From: Candidatus Saccharimonadota bacterium
GTDB lineage: Bacteria > Patescibacteriota > Saccharimonadia > Saccharimonadales > UBA4665
Direction of reading: 5' to 3'
NCBI GenBank assembly: GCA_016789655.1
Contig: JAEUQV010000099.1
Coordinates: 1-32,777, forward strand
Length of the DNA stretch: 32,777 bases
Both the position numbers and the translations under genes were made by a program. This document shows, piece by piece, positions 23,590 to 31,318 of the stretch. The notes under the pieces were generated by a model. The model made no database searches. It worked only from the letters and a program-made list of their open reading frames with translations, and was not told where the DNA came from. The number at the start of each line of letters is the position of its first letter. Position 1 is the first letter of the stretch.

Positions 23590-24210
23590 TTATTTCTCCT
23601 CCCCACGGATGATAACGATGCCTTTGCGTGGACCAGGTACAGCGCCAACAACGCCGATATAACCTTTTTCCGCATCGACAAGTGCAACCTTAAGATTGCG
23701 CACCGTTACTTGATCATGCCCGAGATGGCCGGCCATTTTTTTACCCTTCAAAATGTGCTGTGGGTACATAGAGCCGATTGAACCGACACGGCGATAGCTG
23801 CGGCCACCGTGCGTCTTTCGACCTCGATGGAAGTTGTGGCGGCGAATGGTGCCAGCCCAACCTTTACCTTTGCTCGTGCCTGTAACGTGTACTACGTCAC
23901 CAATTGAAAAGACCTCGGCGTTGATTGTTGTTCCAACTTTGAGGTCTTCGGTGATTTCTGGGACGCGGAACTCGCGGAGAATACGTACCATCATCTTGGC
24001 TTGCTTAAGATGGCCAGCTTGTGGCTTGGCAACCTTTTCTTCTTTTACTTCCTCGCAACCGAGCTGGACGGCAGTATAGCCATCGGAATCGTCAGTCTTC
24101 ACCTGTGTAATTACACAGGGACTAGCGGAAAGCAAGGTAACAGCTTGAGTCGTACCGTCTTCTGCGATGGTACTCGTCATGCCAACCTTTCGTGTGATTA
24201 GTGCTTTCAT
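23590..24210 (-). CDS. rplC: 50S ribosomal protein L3
   Basis: A 206-aa protein. I take the ATG at 24210 (MKALITRKVGMTSTIAEDG) because the family starts there. A frame extends to 24285 but the extra residues resemble no L3, and no start in this area has a good Shine-Dalgarno sequence. Motifs: GWAGTIRRHNFHRGRKTHGG and SYRRVGSIGSMYPQHILKGK, with MAGHLGHDQVTVRNL. L3 contacts the peptidyl transferase centre. It is the first gene of a long unit with its own strong promoter and a ~247-nt leader. Confidence 0.94.
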   Translation of the reverse strand: MKALITRKVGMTSTIAEDGTTQAVTLLSASPCVITQVKTDDSDGYTAVQLGCEEVKEEKVAKPQAGHLKQAKMMVRILREFRVPEITEDLKVGTTINAEVFSIGDVVHVTGTSKGKGWAGTIRRHNFHRGRKTHGGRSYRRVGSIGSMYPQHILKGKKMAGHLGHDQVTVRNLKVALVDAEKGYIGVVGAVPGPRKGIVIIRGEEK

Positions 24211-24457
24211 AGCTTTTATCATGTACGTGGAGCTCTTTAGATTGACTCTGATATCTTGACCGTACGCTGCACGGCCTGCCATCATCTCGTCTATACGAGC
24301 CCTCGCACACTCTTCCTTTGTTATTTAGAGTGTTATTACTTCTACAAACAACCAGTCTTTGTGACTTGTACACTGACACAAAGAACCGCGGTGGTCGGGG
24401 GTTTCCGGCAAGTACCGGACCTACCTCACTTCACCATATTTGGCGTGTTTGTACGTA
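24211..24457 (-). ncRNA. Structured 5' leader of the rplC operon
   Basis: Between the predicted start of transcription (about 24457) and the L3 ATG lie at least three hairpins: TCCGG/CCGGA (24404-24408 with 24415-24419, loop 6), CTTTGTG/CACAAAG (24357-24363 with 24377-24383, loop 13) and ACACTCT/AGAGTGT (24307-24313 with 24327-24333, loop 13, with AAAGGA in the minus-strand loop). Ribosomal-protein leaders commonly mediate autoregulation; that role is inferred here. Confidence 0.45.
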
Positions 24458-24463
24458 GAAAAC

Positions 24464-24493
24464 AGATTAGCATAAAACTCAAACCCCTGTCAA
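24464..24493 (-). promoter_or_regulatory. Promoter of the rplC-to-rplO operon
   Basis: Minus strand: consensus TTGACA (24493-24488), 18-bp spacer, TAATCT (24469-24464) preceded by TGC, an extended -10. This is one of the best promoters in the window. Confidence 0.8.
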
Positions 24494-24509
24494 GCTGTTG
24501 CATAAACTA

Positions 24510-24788
24510 CTACAGGTTTATAAACAGGCCATAAGGTGCAACAAACCCAAACAACGCAGCTACAACCAACACCGCATACTCAATCTTACGATCGATTTTA
24601 AAGTGCTCGTGTGTCGTAAAAAGTATGCCCAAGGCCATACCAAGCGGCAGCGGCAACTGTAAATTACTTCCCGATTTCGTCACCTTCAACCACAACGACC
24701 CAAGAATGACATACAACGTCACCTTCAATATAAACCCGCCATCAGTCTGCGATGATCCAGCGTTAGTAGATTTATTTTTTTTAGCCAT
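24510..24788 (-). CDS. Small integral membrane protein, unknown function
   Basis: A 92-aa protein of no family I recognise. A charged N-terminus (KKNKSTN) precedes three likely membrane segments at about 18-36, 44-60 and 71-90, with a short polar loop HEHFKIDRKIE between the last two. It lies between the RelA/SpoT-like gene (33 bp upstream) and the rplC promoter. A TATAGT box preceded by TGC sits exactly 7 nt before the ATG and there is no ribosome binding site, so it is probably read from a leaderless message. Its place inside the S10 region suggests it is conserved there, but that needs a comparison. Confidence 0.7.
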   Translation of the reverse strand: MAKKNKSTNAGSSQTDGGFILKVTLYVILGSLWLKVTKSGSNLQLPLPLGMALGILFTTHEHFKIDRKIEYAVLVVAALFGFVAPYGLFINL

Positions 24789-24795
24789 TAGCTAC

Positions 24796-24801
24796 ACTAT
24801 A
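24796..24801 (-). promoter_or_regulatory. -10 box of the small membrane gene, leaderless geometry
   Basis: Minus strand TGC-TATAGT, then 7 nt, then ATG at 24788. The -35 at 17 bp is weak (TGAAAA). Confidence 0.45.
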
Positions 24802-24821
24802 GCATGAGTTTGCTGTGTTTT

Positions 24822-26480
24822 TCACTTTCTTCTAGTGAGTGCTTTCCATGTGTGTTCAACTGGTTTTGAACGGGCTACTTGGACTCTAAAATCTACTCCC
24901 CGCCGTACGCTACCCGCTACTAGAGCGTGCCCGCCAACTTCTTCTCGCCGTGCATGCACCCGAGCCAGCTCAACCAATGCTTCTGGAGTGACATCTTGAT
25001 ATACCTGCTCGTCTGAACCCTTAGCCTGTTTTCGCAGCTTATGCAGCACGTGCGCACCTACGCCTACACGACTCGCTAGACGCTGCTCTTCTGTCAAAAA
25101 CTGAACTTCAATGGGTGCTCCATCAGCGGCAAACTTACAGGTAAACTTCGCAACCTGGTATGGACTTCTTACAGTGGCTATCACGACTTCGGTTGCTTCA
25201 CGAACCAACCGCTCACCGGTTACACCGTTTAGCGCAAGAGCACCTACCATAAGTCGTGTAAAACTTTCCTTGCCTTTAACATGTAAAGAATGTTCGCGGC
25301 TGGGCGATGTAACGAACTCGATTTCAGTACTTTTAGATGCTTCTACGGCGGCATGCGAAAAATGAGACGCAAGGGAATTGGCATCTGGTGAAATTATGGT
25401 AATTCCGATTACATCGGCTGGCAAAACTATTTTCTCTAGAGCTACCATTCGGTCTGCGGGCGTGACATTCCATAGTTCGGTGTTCTGGCGAGCCATTTTC
25501 ATTGCCAGCGATCCCACAGTTTTGTATCGCCAGACGGCTCGTGATAACTCCATGTCGCCCTCACGCTGTAATAAGCCAATGCCAAGCGTCATACCATGCC
25601 CACTTGAATCTCCAAACGCAAAGTCTGTATCAAACTCGGCACCTGTAATAACGCCAAGTAGCTTCTGTACTTTAGTATGTACCGTTTGTTTTTCATCCGC
25701 CTGCCCCAGCAGCTCGTTTGCCTTATCGACAAAGTCGCCAAGTCCGGCTTTTTGAAGGCGAATGATATTAGCCTCGCTTCGTAGTACTGCAGCAAGGCCA
25801 TCGTAGCCAATTACCTCGCATACCGGCGCATAGTAAGACTCCGTTCTATGTATAAGCTGCAATATCTGACGTTCATTGTCTTTCGCTTGAGCGTCTCTTA
25901 ACTGTACAAGCGTTCGTGACGCTGCTATCAGTATCGACTCGAGATTTACTCTTGAGATATCGCGCATCATCTCAGCAATCGGCAGCATAGTACTTGGCTC
26001 AAGCCAAACTTCTTTGTCTACCCGCTCACTGCCTTGCCCGCGTAGTGCCAAAGCGAGTGCCGGAGAGCGGCCAACTAGCACTGTATGACTAGCTGAAGCC
26101 TGTCTATGTACTTCTGTTTGGTCAGCAAGCAACCCGCTCACAAACTCCCAGGACGTTTCGCCAATGTCCGAACTATATCTGTGCAAAGCTCGAAAAACGT
26201 TTTTTTTGGTTGCTGGTTCGTCTGTCAAGCCAATCGTCAACGGGCTAAGCATGGCAGCTCTATACGTATCTGGGTTTAGTCCCCCGCACGAAAAATCTCT
26301 TAGAGTCTGAACGGTTTTCTGACCTACGTTATGCAGCCTCCCCATGTCAAACCTGACAGTGCCACAATACCGTTCAAATACGCCGACTTCGGCACTAAAT
26401 GAAGTAGTACCCTGTTGCTCGGCTATGGGAACCTCACTGTCATAAGGGGATTCGACCAGCGCTATGCCTGGACTTAGCAT
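24822..26480 (-). CDS. Divergent RelA/SpoT-like (p)ppGpp synthetase-type protein
   Basis: A 552-aa protein from the ATG at 26480; numbers here count from the TTG 12 codons upstream. The synthetase-like part has RYK (330-332), S336 and KM (340-341), matching the RxKxxxSxxxKM nucleotide-binding motif; PADVIGITII with D368 at the catalytic Asp position; HSLH (409-412) in place of YQSIH; and IEVQFLT (469-475) leading to GVGAHVLHK, matching EIQIRT...AAHW. The stacking Tyr of the YQSIH motif is replaced by Glu408. The N-terminal half recalls the helical hydrolase domain (ESYYAPVCEVIGY) but has no HD motif, and TGS/ACT domains are absent. It probably makes or senses alarmones. The frame upstream to TTG at 26516 overlaps a TTGACA box, so I reject that start. 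Confidence 0.6.
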   Translation of the reverse strand: MLSPGIALVESPYDSEVPIAEQQGTTSFSAEVGVFERYCGTVRFDMGRLHNVGQKTVQTLRDFSCGGLNPDTYRAAMLSPLTIGLTDEPATKKNVFRALHRYSSDIGETSWEFVSGLLADQTEVHRQASASHTVLVGRSPALALALRGQGSERVDKEVWLEPSTMLPIAEMMRDISRVNLESILIAASRTLVQLRDAQAKDNERQILQLIHRTESYYAPVCEVIGYDGLAAVLRSEANIIRLQKAGLGDFVDKANELLGQADEKQTVHTKVQKLLGVITGAEFDTDFAFGDSSGHGMTLGIGLLQREGDMELSRAVWRYKTVGSLAMKMARQNTELWNVTPADRMVALEKIVLPADVIGITIISPDANSLASHFSHAAVEASKSTEIEFVTSPSREHSLHVKGKESFTRLMVGALALNGVTGERLVREATEVVIATVRSPYQVAKFTCKFAADGAPIEVQFLTEEQRLASRVGVGAHVLHKLRKQAKGSDEQVYQDVTPEALVELARVHARREEVGGHALVAGSVRRGVDFRVQVARSKPVEHTWKALTRRK

Positions 26481-26487
26481 AGCCACT

Positions 26488-26516
26488 ATTTTTGCATTTT
26501 TACAAACTTCTGTCAA
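26488..26516 (-). promoter_or_regulatory. Promoter of the RelA/SpoT-like gene, leaderless geometry
   Basis: Minus strand: TTGACA (26516-26511), 17-bp spacer, AAAAAT (26493-26488) preceded by TGC, then 7 nt to the ATG at 26480. The -10 is a weak match but the spacing is ideal. Confidence 0.5.
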
Positions 26517-26739
26517 TATTGCTCACGGTTCGTGCTGTCCGGTTGGGAGGCTGGGGTGGTTTTGCATCGTTTGCAATGGTGGCCGTTATGTTTTCAGCGA
26601 TGATTCACATTTCGCTTCGTGGAAACTACAGATGACACCTTGCCCTAATTGACGAGCAGGCATTGCCAACTACTATTAAGGCATGGCAAACAGCATGTTG
26701 CGGACGATCTGTGGTATCGAGACAGTGCTGCTACAAGGC
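26517..26739. other. Gene-free spacer between rpsJ and the RelA/SpoT-like gene
   Basis: No ORF is supported. It has an inverted pair TTGCCA/TGGCAA (around 26668-26694) and TTGCA/TGCAA (around 26560-26575), but no T-run, so no clear terminator for rpsJ. Confidence 0.4.
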
Positions 26740-27069
26740 CTACATCTTGATTTCGACGTCGCAGCCGGCGGGGAGAGAGAGGTTCATTAGGCTGTCGATG
26801 GTCTTGGGGGTGGGCTCAAATACATCTATAAGGCGCTTGTGGACGCGCATTTCGAACTGTTCGCGGCCTTTCTTGTAGACATGCGGGCTTTTTACGACCG
26901 TGAAGGTGCTTTTGCGTGTGGGTAGCGGGATTGGGCCTGCCAAGCTTGCGCCCGTGCGAAGTGCGGTGTCTACAATCTGCTTTGCTGCTTGGTCAATAAT
27001 ACGGTGATCGTATGCCTTAAGACGAATACGAATACGCTGCTTGCCTGCTTCTGGTTTGACATCTGCCAT
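26740..27069 (-). CDS. rpsJ: 30S ribosomal protein S10
   Basis: A 109-aa protein of usual length. Motifs: [40 protein letters not shown] and [16 protein letters not shown]10 is in the 30S head and, as NusE, also joins transcription antitermination complexes. GGAGG lies 7 nt before the ATG. Unlike the classic S10 operon, rplC does not follow directly: a RelA/SpoT-like gene and a membrane gene with their own promoters come between. Confidence 0.97.
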   Translation of the reverse strand: MADVKPEAGKQRIRIRLKAYDHRIIDQAAKQIVDTALRTGASLAGPIPLPTRKSTFTVVKSPHVYKKGREQFEMRVHKRLIDVFEPTPKTIDSLMNLSLPAGCDVEIKM

Positions 27070-27085
27070 TTTTAATCCTCCGGAT

Positions 27086-27117
27086 TTAGTAGTTAGTAGT
27101 TAGTAGTTAGTAGTTAG
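27086..27117. repeat. 7-bp tandem repeat before rpsJ
   Basis: TTAGTAG repeated four times plus TTAG, with no mismatch. It lies just upstream of the rpsJ ribosome binding site, inside the predicted ~170-nt leader. Confidence 0.9.
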
Positions 27118-27243
27118 GATAAGCCCTTGGCTACGAACGACTGCAAACTGCCAGCTTAACCTAGCTTGGTACTGTAACATCTTGACGATTTATTGAGAAA
27201 ACCGGCACGACTTTTAGTCAGTACTCTTTTGTTTACGAGGCTA

Positions 27244-27271
27244 ATTATAATACATAAGCCCTAGGATGCAA
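27244..27271 (-). promoter_or_regulatory. Probable rpsJ promoter
   Basis: Minus strand: TTGCAT (27271-27266), 16-bp spacer, consensus TATAAT (27249-27244). The -35 lies inside the end of the J-domain gene. Confidence 0.55.
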
Positions 27272-27689
27272 GCTTATTCTTGAATATGCGTGATGCAATA
27301 AATGTTTTAATGTGTGCGGCTGCTTTGACTTTAGGGCCTCGCTTTGGTGCATTTTTATATTCAGCCCAAAGACTATCCACGAACATGTCGATTTCAAAGT
27401 CATTCATATCGTCTACTGAGTTAACGGCACGTCCATCGCTGTATTTATAATCACTTGGCTTTGTTTCTCCGGTATGATAGCCGTGTATCATGTCGTAGGC
27501 TGCTTTGGCGCTTTGGTTTGCGAGAGTCTTATACGCTTCATTGTAGAGCCGCATTTCACGAGCTGATCCACCGACATCTGGGTGATGTATCTTGGCGCAC
27601 TGCAAATACGCAGCCCTAATTTGACCTGTGGCCGCATCAGGCTTGAGCCCAAGCAATTTATAATAATCGACAAACACCTTCTGATCCAT
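27261..27689 (-). CDS. J-domain protein (DnaJ-like, no zinc finger)
   Basis: A 142-aa protein. The J domain occupies about residues 8-66: DYYKLLGLKPDAATGQIRAA, the HPD motif at 36-38 that stimulates DnaK ATPase, and LYNEAYKTLANQSAKAAYD. There is no Gly/Phe region, zinc finger or C-terminal DnaJ domain. The remaining ~75 residues (MNDFEIDMFVDSLWAEYKN and a basic helix ending FKNKLAS) match no domain I know. It is probably a specialised DnaK co-chaperone. It lies between tuf and rpsJ; a -10 box overlaps the T-tract of the tuf terminator, so it may be read from its own promoter. No Shine-Dalgarno sequence is evident. Confidence 0.82.
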   Translation of the reverse strand: MDQKVFVDYYKLLGLKPDAATGQIRAAYLQCAKIHHPDVGGSAREMRLYNEAYKTLANQSAKAAYDMIHGYHTGETKPSDYKYSDGRAVNSVDDMNDFEIDMFVDSLWAEYKNAPKRGPKVKAAAHIKTFIASRIFKNKLAS

Positions 27690-27719
27690 TCAGCTATTGT
27701 ACCAGCTCTGTAAAGAAGT

Positions 27720-27725
27720 AGTATA
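27720..27725 (-). promoter_or_regulatory. -10 box of the J-domain gene inside the tuf terminator tail
   Basis: Minus strand TATACT overlaps the terminator T-tract (TTTTTATACT). The -35 position (TGGAAA, 27748-27743) falls in the hairpin loop, 17 bp away. Predicted leader is about 24 nt. Confidence 0.45.
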
Positions 27726-27727
27726 AA

Positions 27728-27758
27728 AACAGATGCCTAGTGTTTCCAGGCATCTGTT
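27728..27758. terminator. Terminator after tuf
   Basis: AACAGATGCCT (27728-27738) pairs with AGGCATCTGTT (27748-27758) across a 9-nt loop; the minus strand continues TTTTTATAC. It lies 28 bp after the tuf stop. Confidence 0.88.
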
Positions 27759-27786
27759 CATTTTATTCGATACGCGATAAGCGTAA

Positions 27787-28971
27787 CTATTTGTCGATCT
27801 TGGTGACGACACCTGCACCGACGGTGCGGCCGCCTTCGCGGATAGCGAAGCGCAGACCCTGCTCCATAGCGATAGGAGCAAGTAGTTTTACCTTGAAGGT
27901 GACAGTATCGCCAGGCATGACCATTTCTTTATCGGCAGGTAGTTCAACCTCACCAGTTACGTCCGTAGTACGGAAGTAGAACTGAGGCTTGTATCCCTTA
28001 AAGAATGGTGTGTGACGACCACCTTCTTCCTTGCTCAGGATGTAGACTTCTGAGTCGAATTCAGTGTGAGGTGTGATTGTACCTGGCTTAGCCAAAACCT
28101 GGCCGCGCTCGATATCGTCACGCTCAATACCACGAAGCAATACGCCAGCATTGTCGCCAGCTTGACCCTGGTCGAGGCTCTTTTTGAAGGCTTCGATACC
28201 AGTTACAACACTCTTCTGAGTTGGGCGGATGCCGACGATTTCAACTTCGTCGTTGATCTTTACGACACCTTGCTCAATACGACCGGTAGCAACTGTGCCA
28301 CGACCCTTGATAGAAAAGACGTCTTCGATTGGCATGATGAATGGCTTGTCGAGATCACGAACTGGCTCTGGCAGATAGTCGTCCATAGCCTTAATGAGTT
28401 CCATGACTGCATCTTCGTTGGCAGCATCGCCTTCGACCGCCTTGGCAGCCGAACCCTTGACGATTGGGCAGTCACGGTCAAAGCCGTTCTTCTCAAGCAG
28501 ATCTCGGATTTCTTCTTCGACGAGTTCAACAAGGTCGGCATCGGCGAGGTCCATTTTGTTCATGAAAACTAGGATCTTTGGTACGCCAACCTGGCGGGCC
28601 AAAAGTACGTGTTCGCGAGTCTGAGGCATGGGGCCGTCAGCTGCAGATACCACGAGGATAGCGCCGTCAACTTGTGCGGCACCGGTAATCATGTTCTTGA
28701 CATAGTCAGCGTGTCCTGGCATGTCAACGTGTGCATAGTGGCGCTTTTCGCTTTCGTACTCTTGGTGAGAAGTGGCGATGGTTATACCACGAGCCTTCTC
28801 TTCTGGTGCATTATCGATCTGATCGTATGCAACTGGTTTGTTGGTGTCGCTTGGTAGTTTTTTAGCGAGAACTGCAGTAATTGCAGCAGTCAGCGTTGTC
28901 TTGCCGTGGTCGACGTGGCCCATAGTACCAACATTGACGTGAGGCTTTGAACGGTCAAAAGTTCCTGCCAT
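27787..28971 (-). CDS. tuf: Elongation factor Tu
   Basis: A 394-aa protein of full length; it delivers aminoacyl-tRNA to the ribosome. G1 GHVDHGKT (18-25), G2 RGITI (61-65), G3 DMPGH with catalytic His87 (83-87), G4 NKMD (138-141). In E. coli G3 is DCPGH and G4 is NKCD; both Cys are Met here. Domains 2 and 3 are complete, with [13 protein letters not shown] and [20 protein letters not shown]. It has its own promoter and terminator. The ribosome binding site lies in a perfect palindrome. Confidence 0.98.
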   Translation of the reverse strand: MAGTFDRSKPHVNVGTMGHVDHGKTTLTAAITAVLAKKLPSDTNKPVAYDQIDNAPEEKARGITIATSHQEYESEKRHYAHVDMPGHADYVKNMITGAAQVDGAILVVSAADGPMPQTREHVLLARQVGVPKILVFMNKMDLADADLVELVEEEIRDLLEKNGFDRDCPIVKGSAAKAVEGDAANEDAVMELIKAMDDYLPEPVRDLDKPFIMPIEDVFSIKGRGTVATGRIEQGVVKINDEVEIVGIRPTQKSVVTGIEAFKKSLDQGQAGDNAGVLLRGIERDDIERGQVLAKPGTITPHTEFDSEVYILSKEEGGRHTPFFKGYKPQFYFRTTDVTGEVELPADKEMVMPGDTVTFKVKLLAPIAMEQGLRFAIREGGRTVGAGVVTKIDK

Positions 28972-28974
28972 AGA

Positions 28975-28988
28975 AAGGAGTACTCCTT
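28975..28988 (-). promoter_or_regulatory. Shine-Dalgarno of tuf inside a palindrome
   Basis: AAGGAGTACTCCTT on both strands. The AAGGAG 11 nt before the ATG can pair with the following TCCTT (stem AAGGA/TCCTT, loop GTAC), hiding the ribosome binding site. Confidence 0.5.
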
Positions 28989-29079
28989 GATTAATTGTTT
29001 AATTGATGTGAATAGTTGTTCACGCGGTCCATATTGCTTGGTCTACCAAAACAACGCCCTCACGCGAGATACGCTGTTA

Positions 29080-29108
29080 AGTATAGGCAACCGTTACGTA
29101 TTTGTAAA
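29080..29108 (-). promoter_or_regulatory. Promoter of tuf
   Basis: Minus strand: TTTACA (29108-29103), 17-bp spacer, TATACT (29085-29080). Predicted start about 29073, leader about 100 nt. So tuf is transcribed independently of fusA, at least in part. Confidence 0.75.
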
Positions 29109-29207
29109 GTGTTTGTTCACCTTCATCGAACATGTATTCCAACATTCGACAATGTCTATTTGCATGGGCTATTCGTTAGCGTATTAGTGCAAAGTGATTG
29201 AAATAAC

Positions 29208-31295
29208 CTACTTACTGTTCTTGGCGATGATGGCGTCGGCGACATTGTTTGGAACGACGGCGTAATGGTCAAGTTCCATGGAGCTACTGGCACGACCCTG
29301 GCTCATAGAGCGCAGGTTGGTCGTGTAGCCAAACATCTCACCAAGTGGAACGAACGCTGTTATTTCCTTGATCCCGGATGAAAGATCTTCCATGGACTCG
29401 ATGCGACCGCGCTTACTGTTGAGGTCACCGATGACGTCACCCATGAATTCTTCTGGGGTCACGACGACAACTTTCATGACAGGCTCAAGCAGAACCGGTC
29501 CAGCCTTCTTGAAGCCATCCTGGAAGCCCATAGAGCCTGCGATACTAAACGCCATTTCGTTGGAGTCAACTTCGTGGTAGCTACCATCGTACAGTTCGAC
29601 CTTTACGTCCACTACTGGGTAGCCAGCGATAACACCATTTGACATTGCCTCTTCGATGCCTTTGCGGACAGCTGGGATGTACTCTGATGGTACTACACCG
29701 CCCTTAATAGAGTTGATAAACTCAAACCCAGCACCAGCTTCATTTTGACTGAGGCGCAACCAGACGTCACCGTACTGACCACGGCCACCTGACTGGCGGA
29801 CAAACTTGCCCTGGGCTTCGATGGCATCTTTTCTGATGGTTTCGCGGTACGCAACCTGTGGTTGACCTATATTTGCTTCGACGTTGAATTCACGCTTCAT
29901 GCGGTCTACCAGGATTTCAAGGTGCAACTCACCCATACCAGAGATAATCGTCTGACCAGTTTCGTCATCCACGCGGACACGAAATGTTGGATCTTCTTCA
30001 GCCAAGCGTTGCAGCGCCAAGCTCATCTTTTCTTGGTCGGCTTTTGTCTTTGGTTCGATAGCGATTGAAACTGGCGGCTCTGGGAACGTAATATTCTCGA
30101 GCACGATTGGGTTTGCAGGGTCACAGAGTGTATTACCGGTCGTGGTCCCCTTGAGACCGACGATAGCAGCGATATCACCAGCTACCACTTCAGTTACATC
30201 TTCACGCTTATCGGCCTGCATACGTACGATACGACCGACACGCTCTTTTTCACCGGTCGAGCTATTGAGCACATAGGAACCAGCCTGCAATTTCCCGGAA
30301 TAAACGCGGAAATAAGCAAGCTTACCTACAAATGGGTCAGTTGTGATTTTAAATGCTAAACCAGAAAGTGGCTCGGTTTCGCTGTGCTTGCGCTCTATTT
30401 CATCGCCGGATTTCGGATGTACACCCCAAGTGTTGCTGCGGTCGTCTGGCGCTGGCAGATAATCATTGACCATATCGAGGACCTTTTCAACGATCACGCC
30501 GCGGCCATCACCACCAGTTACCGCGTAGAATTTGCCGGTCAAAACAGCAGTACGGATTGCTTGCTTGATTTCATCTTCGCTGAGCCCTTCTTCACCAACC
30601 TCGAAGTATTTTTCGAGCATAGCTTCATCTTCGGCTACAGCGTTTTCGACAAGCAGACTCCGGTACTTCTTCACCTGATCCATCATATCGGCAGGGATTT
30701 CGCCCTCAATCAGCTCGTGATCATGGAATTCTTTGTAGGTGTACGCCTTCATGGAAACCAGGTCGACAACACCATTGATTGCTTGCTCGAAGCCGATCGG
30801 CAGATGGACTGGGAAGGCCCGCTTGCTCAGGCGATTGTGGATGCTCTCAAGGCTCTTATAGAAATCGCCACCGGTCTGGTTGATTTTATTTATGAAACAT
30901 ATACGAGGCACACCGTATTTGTCGGCCTGACGCCACACGGTCTCGGACTGGCTCTCTACGCCCATCTTGCCATCGAATACCACGCAAGCGCCATCGAGCA
31001 CACGGAGACTGCGCTCCACCTCAGCGGTGAAATCGATGTGGCCTGGTGTATCGATGATGTTGATCTGTTTGCCTTTCCAGAAACACGTCACAGCGGCAGA
31101 GACGATGGTAATACCACGTTCACGCTCCTGCGCCATCCAGTCGGTAGTCGTCTCACCTTCGTGAACCGCACCGATCTTATGCTTTAGGCCGGTACGGTAC
31201 AAAATACCTTCGGTCGTCGTTGTCTTACCCGCGTCAATATGAGCGATGATGCCCATATTGCGGATGTTCTTCATTTCTACTTTCTTATCTGCCAT
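29208..31295 (-). CDS. fusA: Elongation factor G
   Basis: A 695-aa protein of full length; a GTPase for translocation and, with RRF, ribosome recycling. G1 AHIDAGKT (18-25), the switch I sequence ERGITIVSAA, G3 DTPGHIDF, G4 NKIN in place of the usual NKMD, and domain IV GRGQYGDVWLRLS with GGVVPSEYIPAV; domain V ends the protein. GGGAG lies about 5 nt before the ATG. It is separated from rpsG by the four-helix-bundle cassette. No terminator was found between fusA and tuf. Confidence 0.97.
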   Translation of the reverse strand: MADKKVEMKNIRNMGIIAHIDAGKTTTTEGILYRTGLKHKIGAVHEGETTTDWMAQERERGITIVSAAVTCFWKGKQINIIDTPGHIDFTAEVERSLRVLDGACVVFDGKMGVESQSETVWRQADKYGVPRICFINKINQTGGDFYKSLESIHNRLSKRAFPVHLPIGFEQAINGVVDLVSMKAYTYKEFHDHELIEGEIPADMMDQVKKYRSLLVENAVAEDEAMLEKYFEVGEEGLSEDEIKQAIRTAVLTGKFYAVTGGDGRGVIVEKVLDMVNDYLPAPDDRSNTWGVHPKSGDEIERKHSETEPLSGLAFKITTDPFVGKLAYFRVYSGKLQAGSYVLNSSTGEKERVGRIVRMQADKREDVTEVVAGDIAAIVGLKGTTTGNTLCDPANPIVLENITFPEPPVSIAIEPKTKADQEKMSLALQRLAEEDPTFRVRVDDETGQTIISGMGELHLEILVDRMKREFNVEANIGQPQVAYRETIRKDAIEAQGKFVRQSGGRGQYGDVWLRLSQNEAGAGFEFINSIKGGVVPSEYIPAVRKGIEEAMSNGVIAGYPVVDVKVELYDGSYHEVDSNEMAFSIAGSMGFQDGFKKAGPVLLEPVMKVVVVTPEEFMGDVIGDLNSKRGRIESMEDLSSGIKEITAFVPLGEMFGYTTNLRSMSQGRASSSMELDHYAVVPNNVADAIIAKNSK

Positions 31296-31318
31296 TGTCG
31301 CTCCCTCTTTGTCGCTCT

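Noticed and set aside
24211-24285. N-terminal extension of L3 to the ATG at 24285
   Set aside because: The extra 25 residues match no L3 protein and lie in the structured leader; the family start is at 24210.
26481-26516. TTG at 26516 as start of the RelA/SpoT-like gene
   Set aside because: The TTG is the first half of a TTGACA -35 box, there is no ribosome binding site, and the ATG at 26480 fits a 17-bp spacer plus -10 plus 7 nt geometry.
27086-27117. Short tandem repeats as a CRISPR array
   Set aside because: Units are 7 bp with no spacers, and no cas gene is present; this is a simple tandem repeat.
30384-31187. Long open frame of 267 codons on the plus strand
   Set aside because: It is exactly antisense to fusA, has no ribosome binding site or family motif, and reflects codon bias of the real gene.
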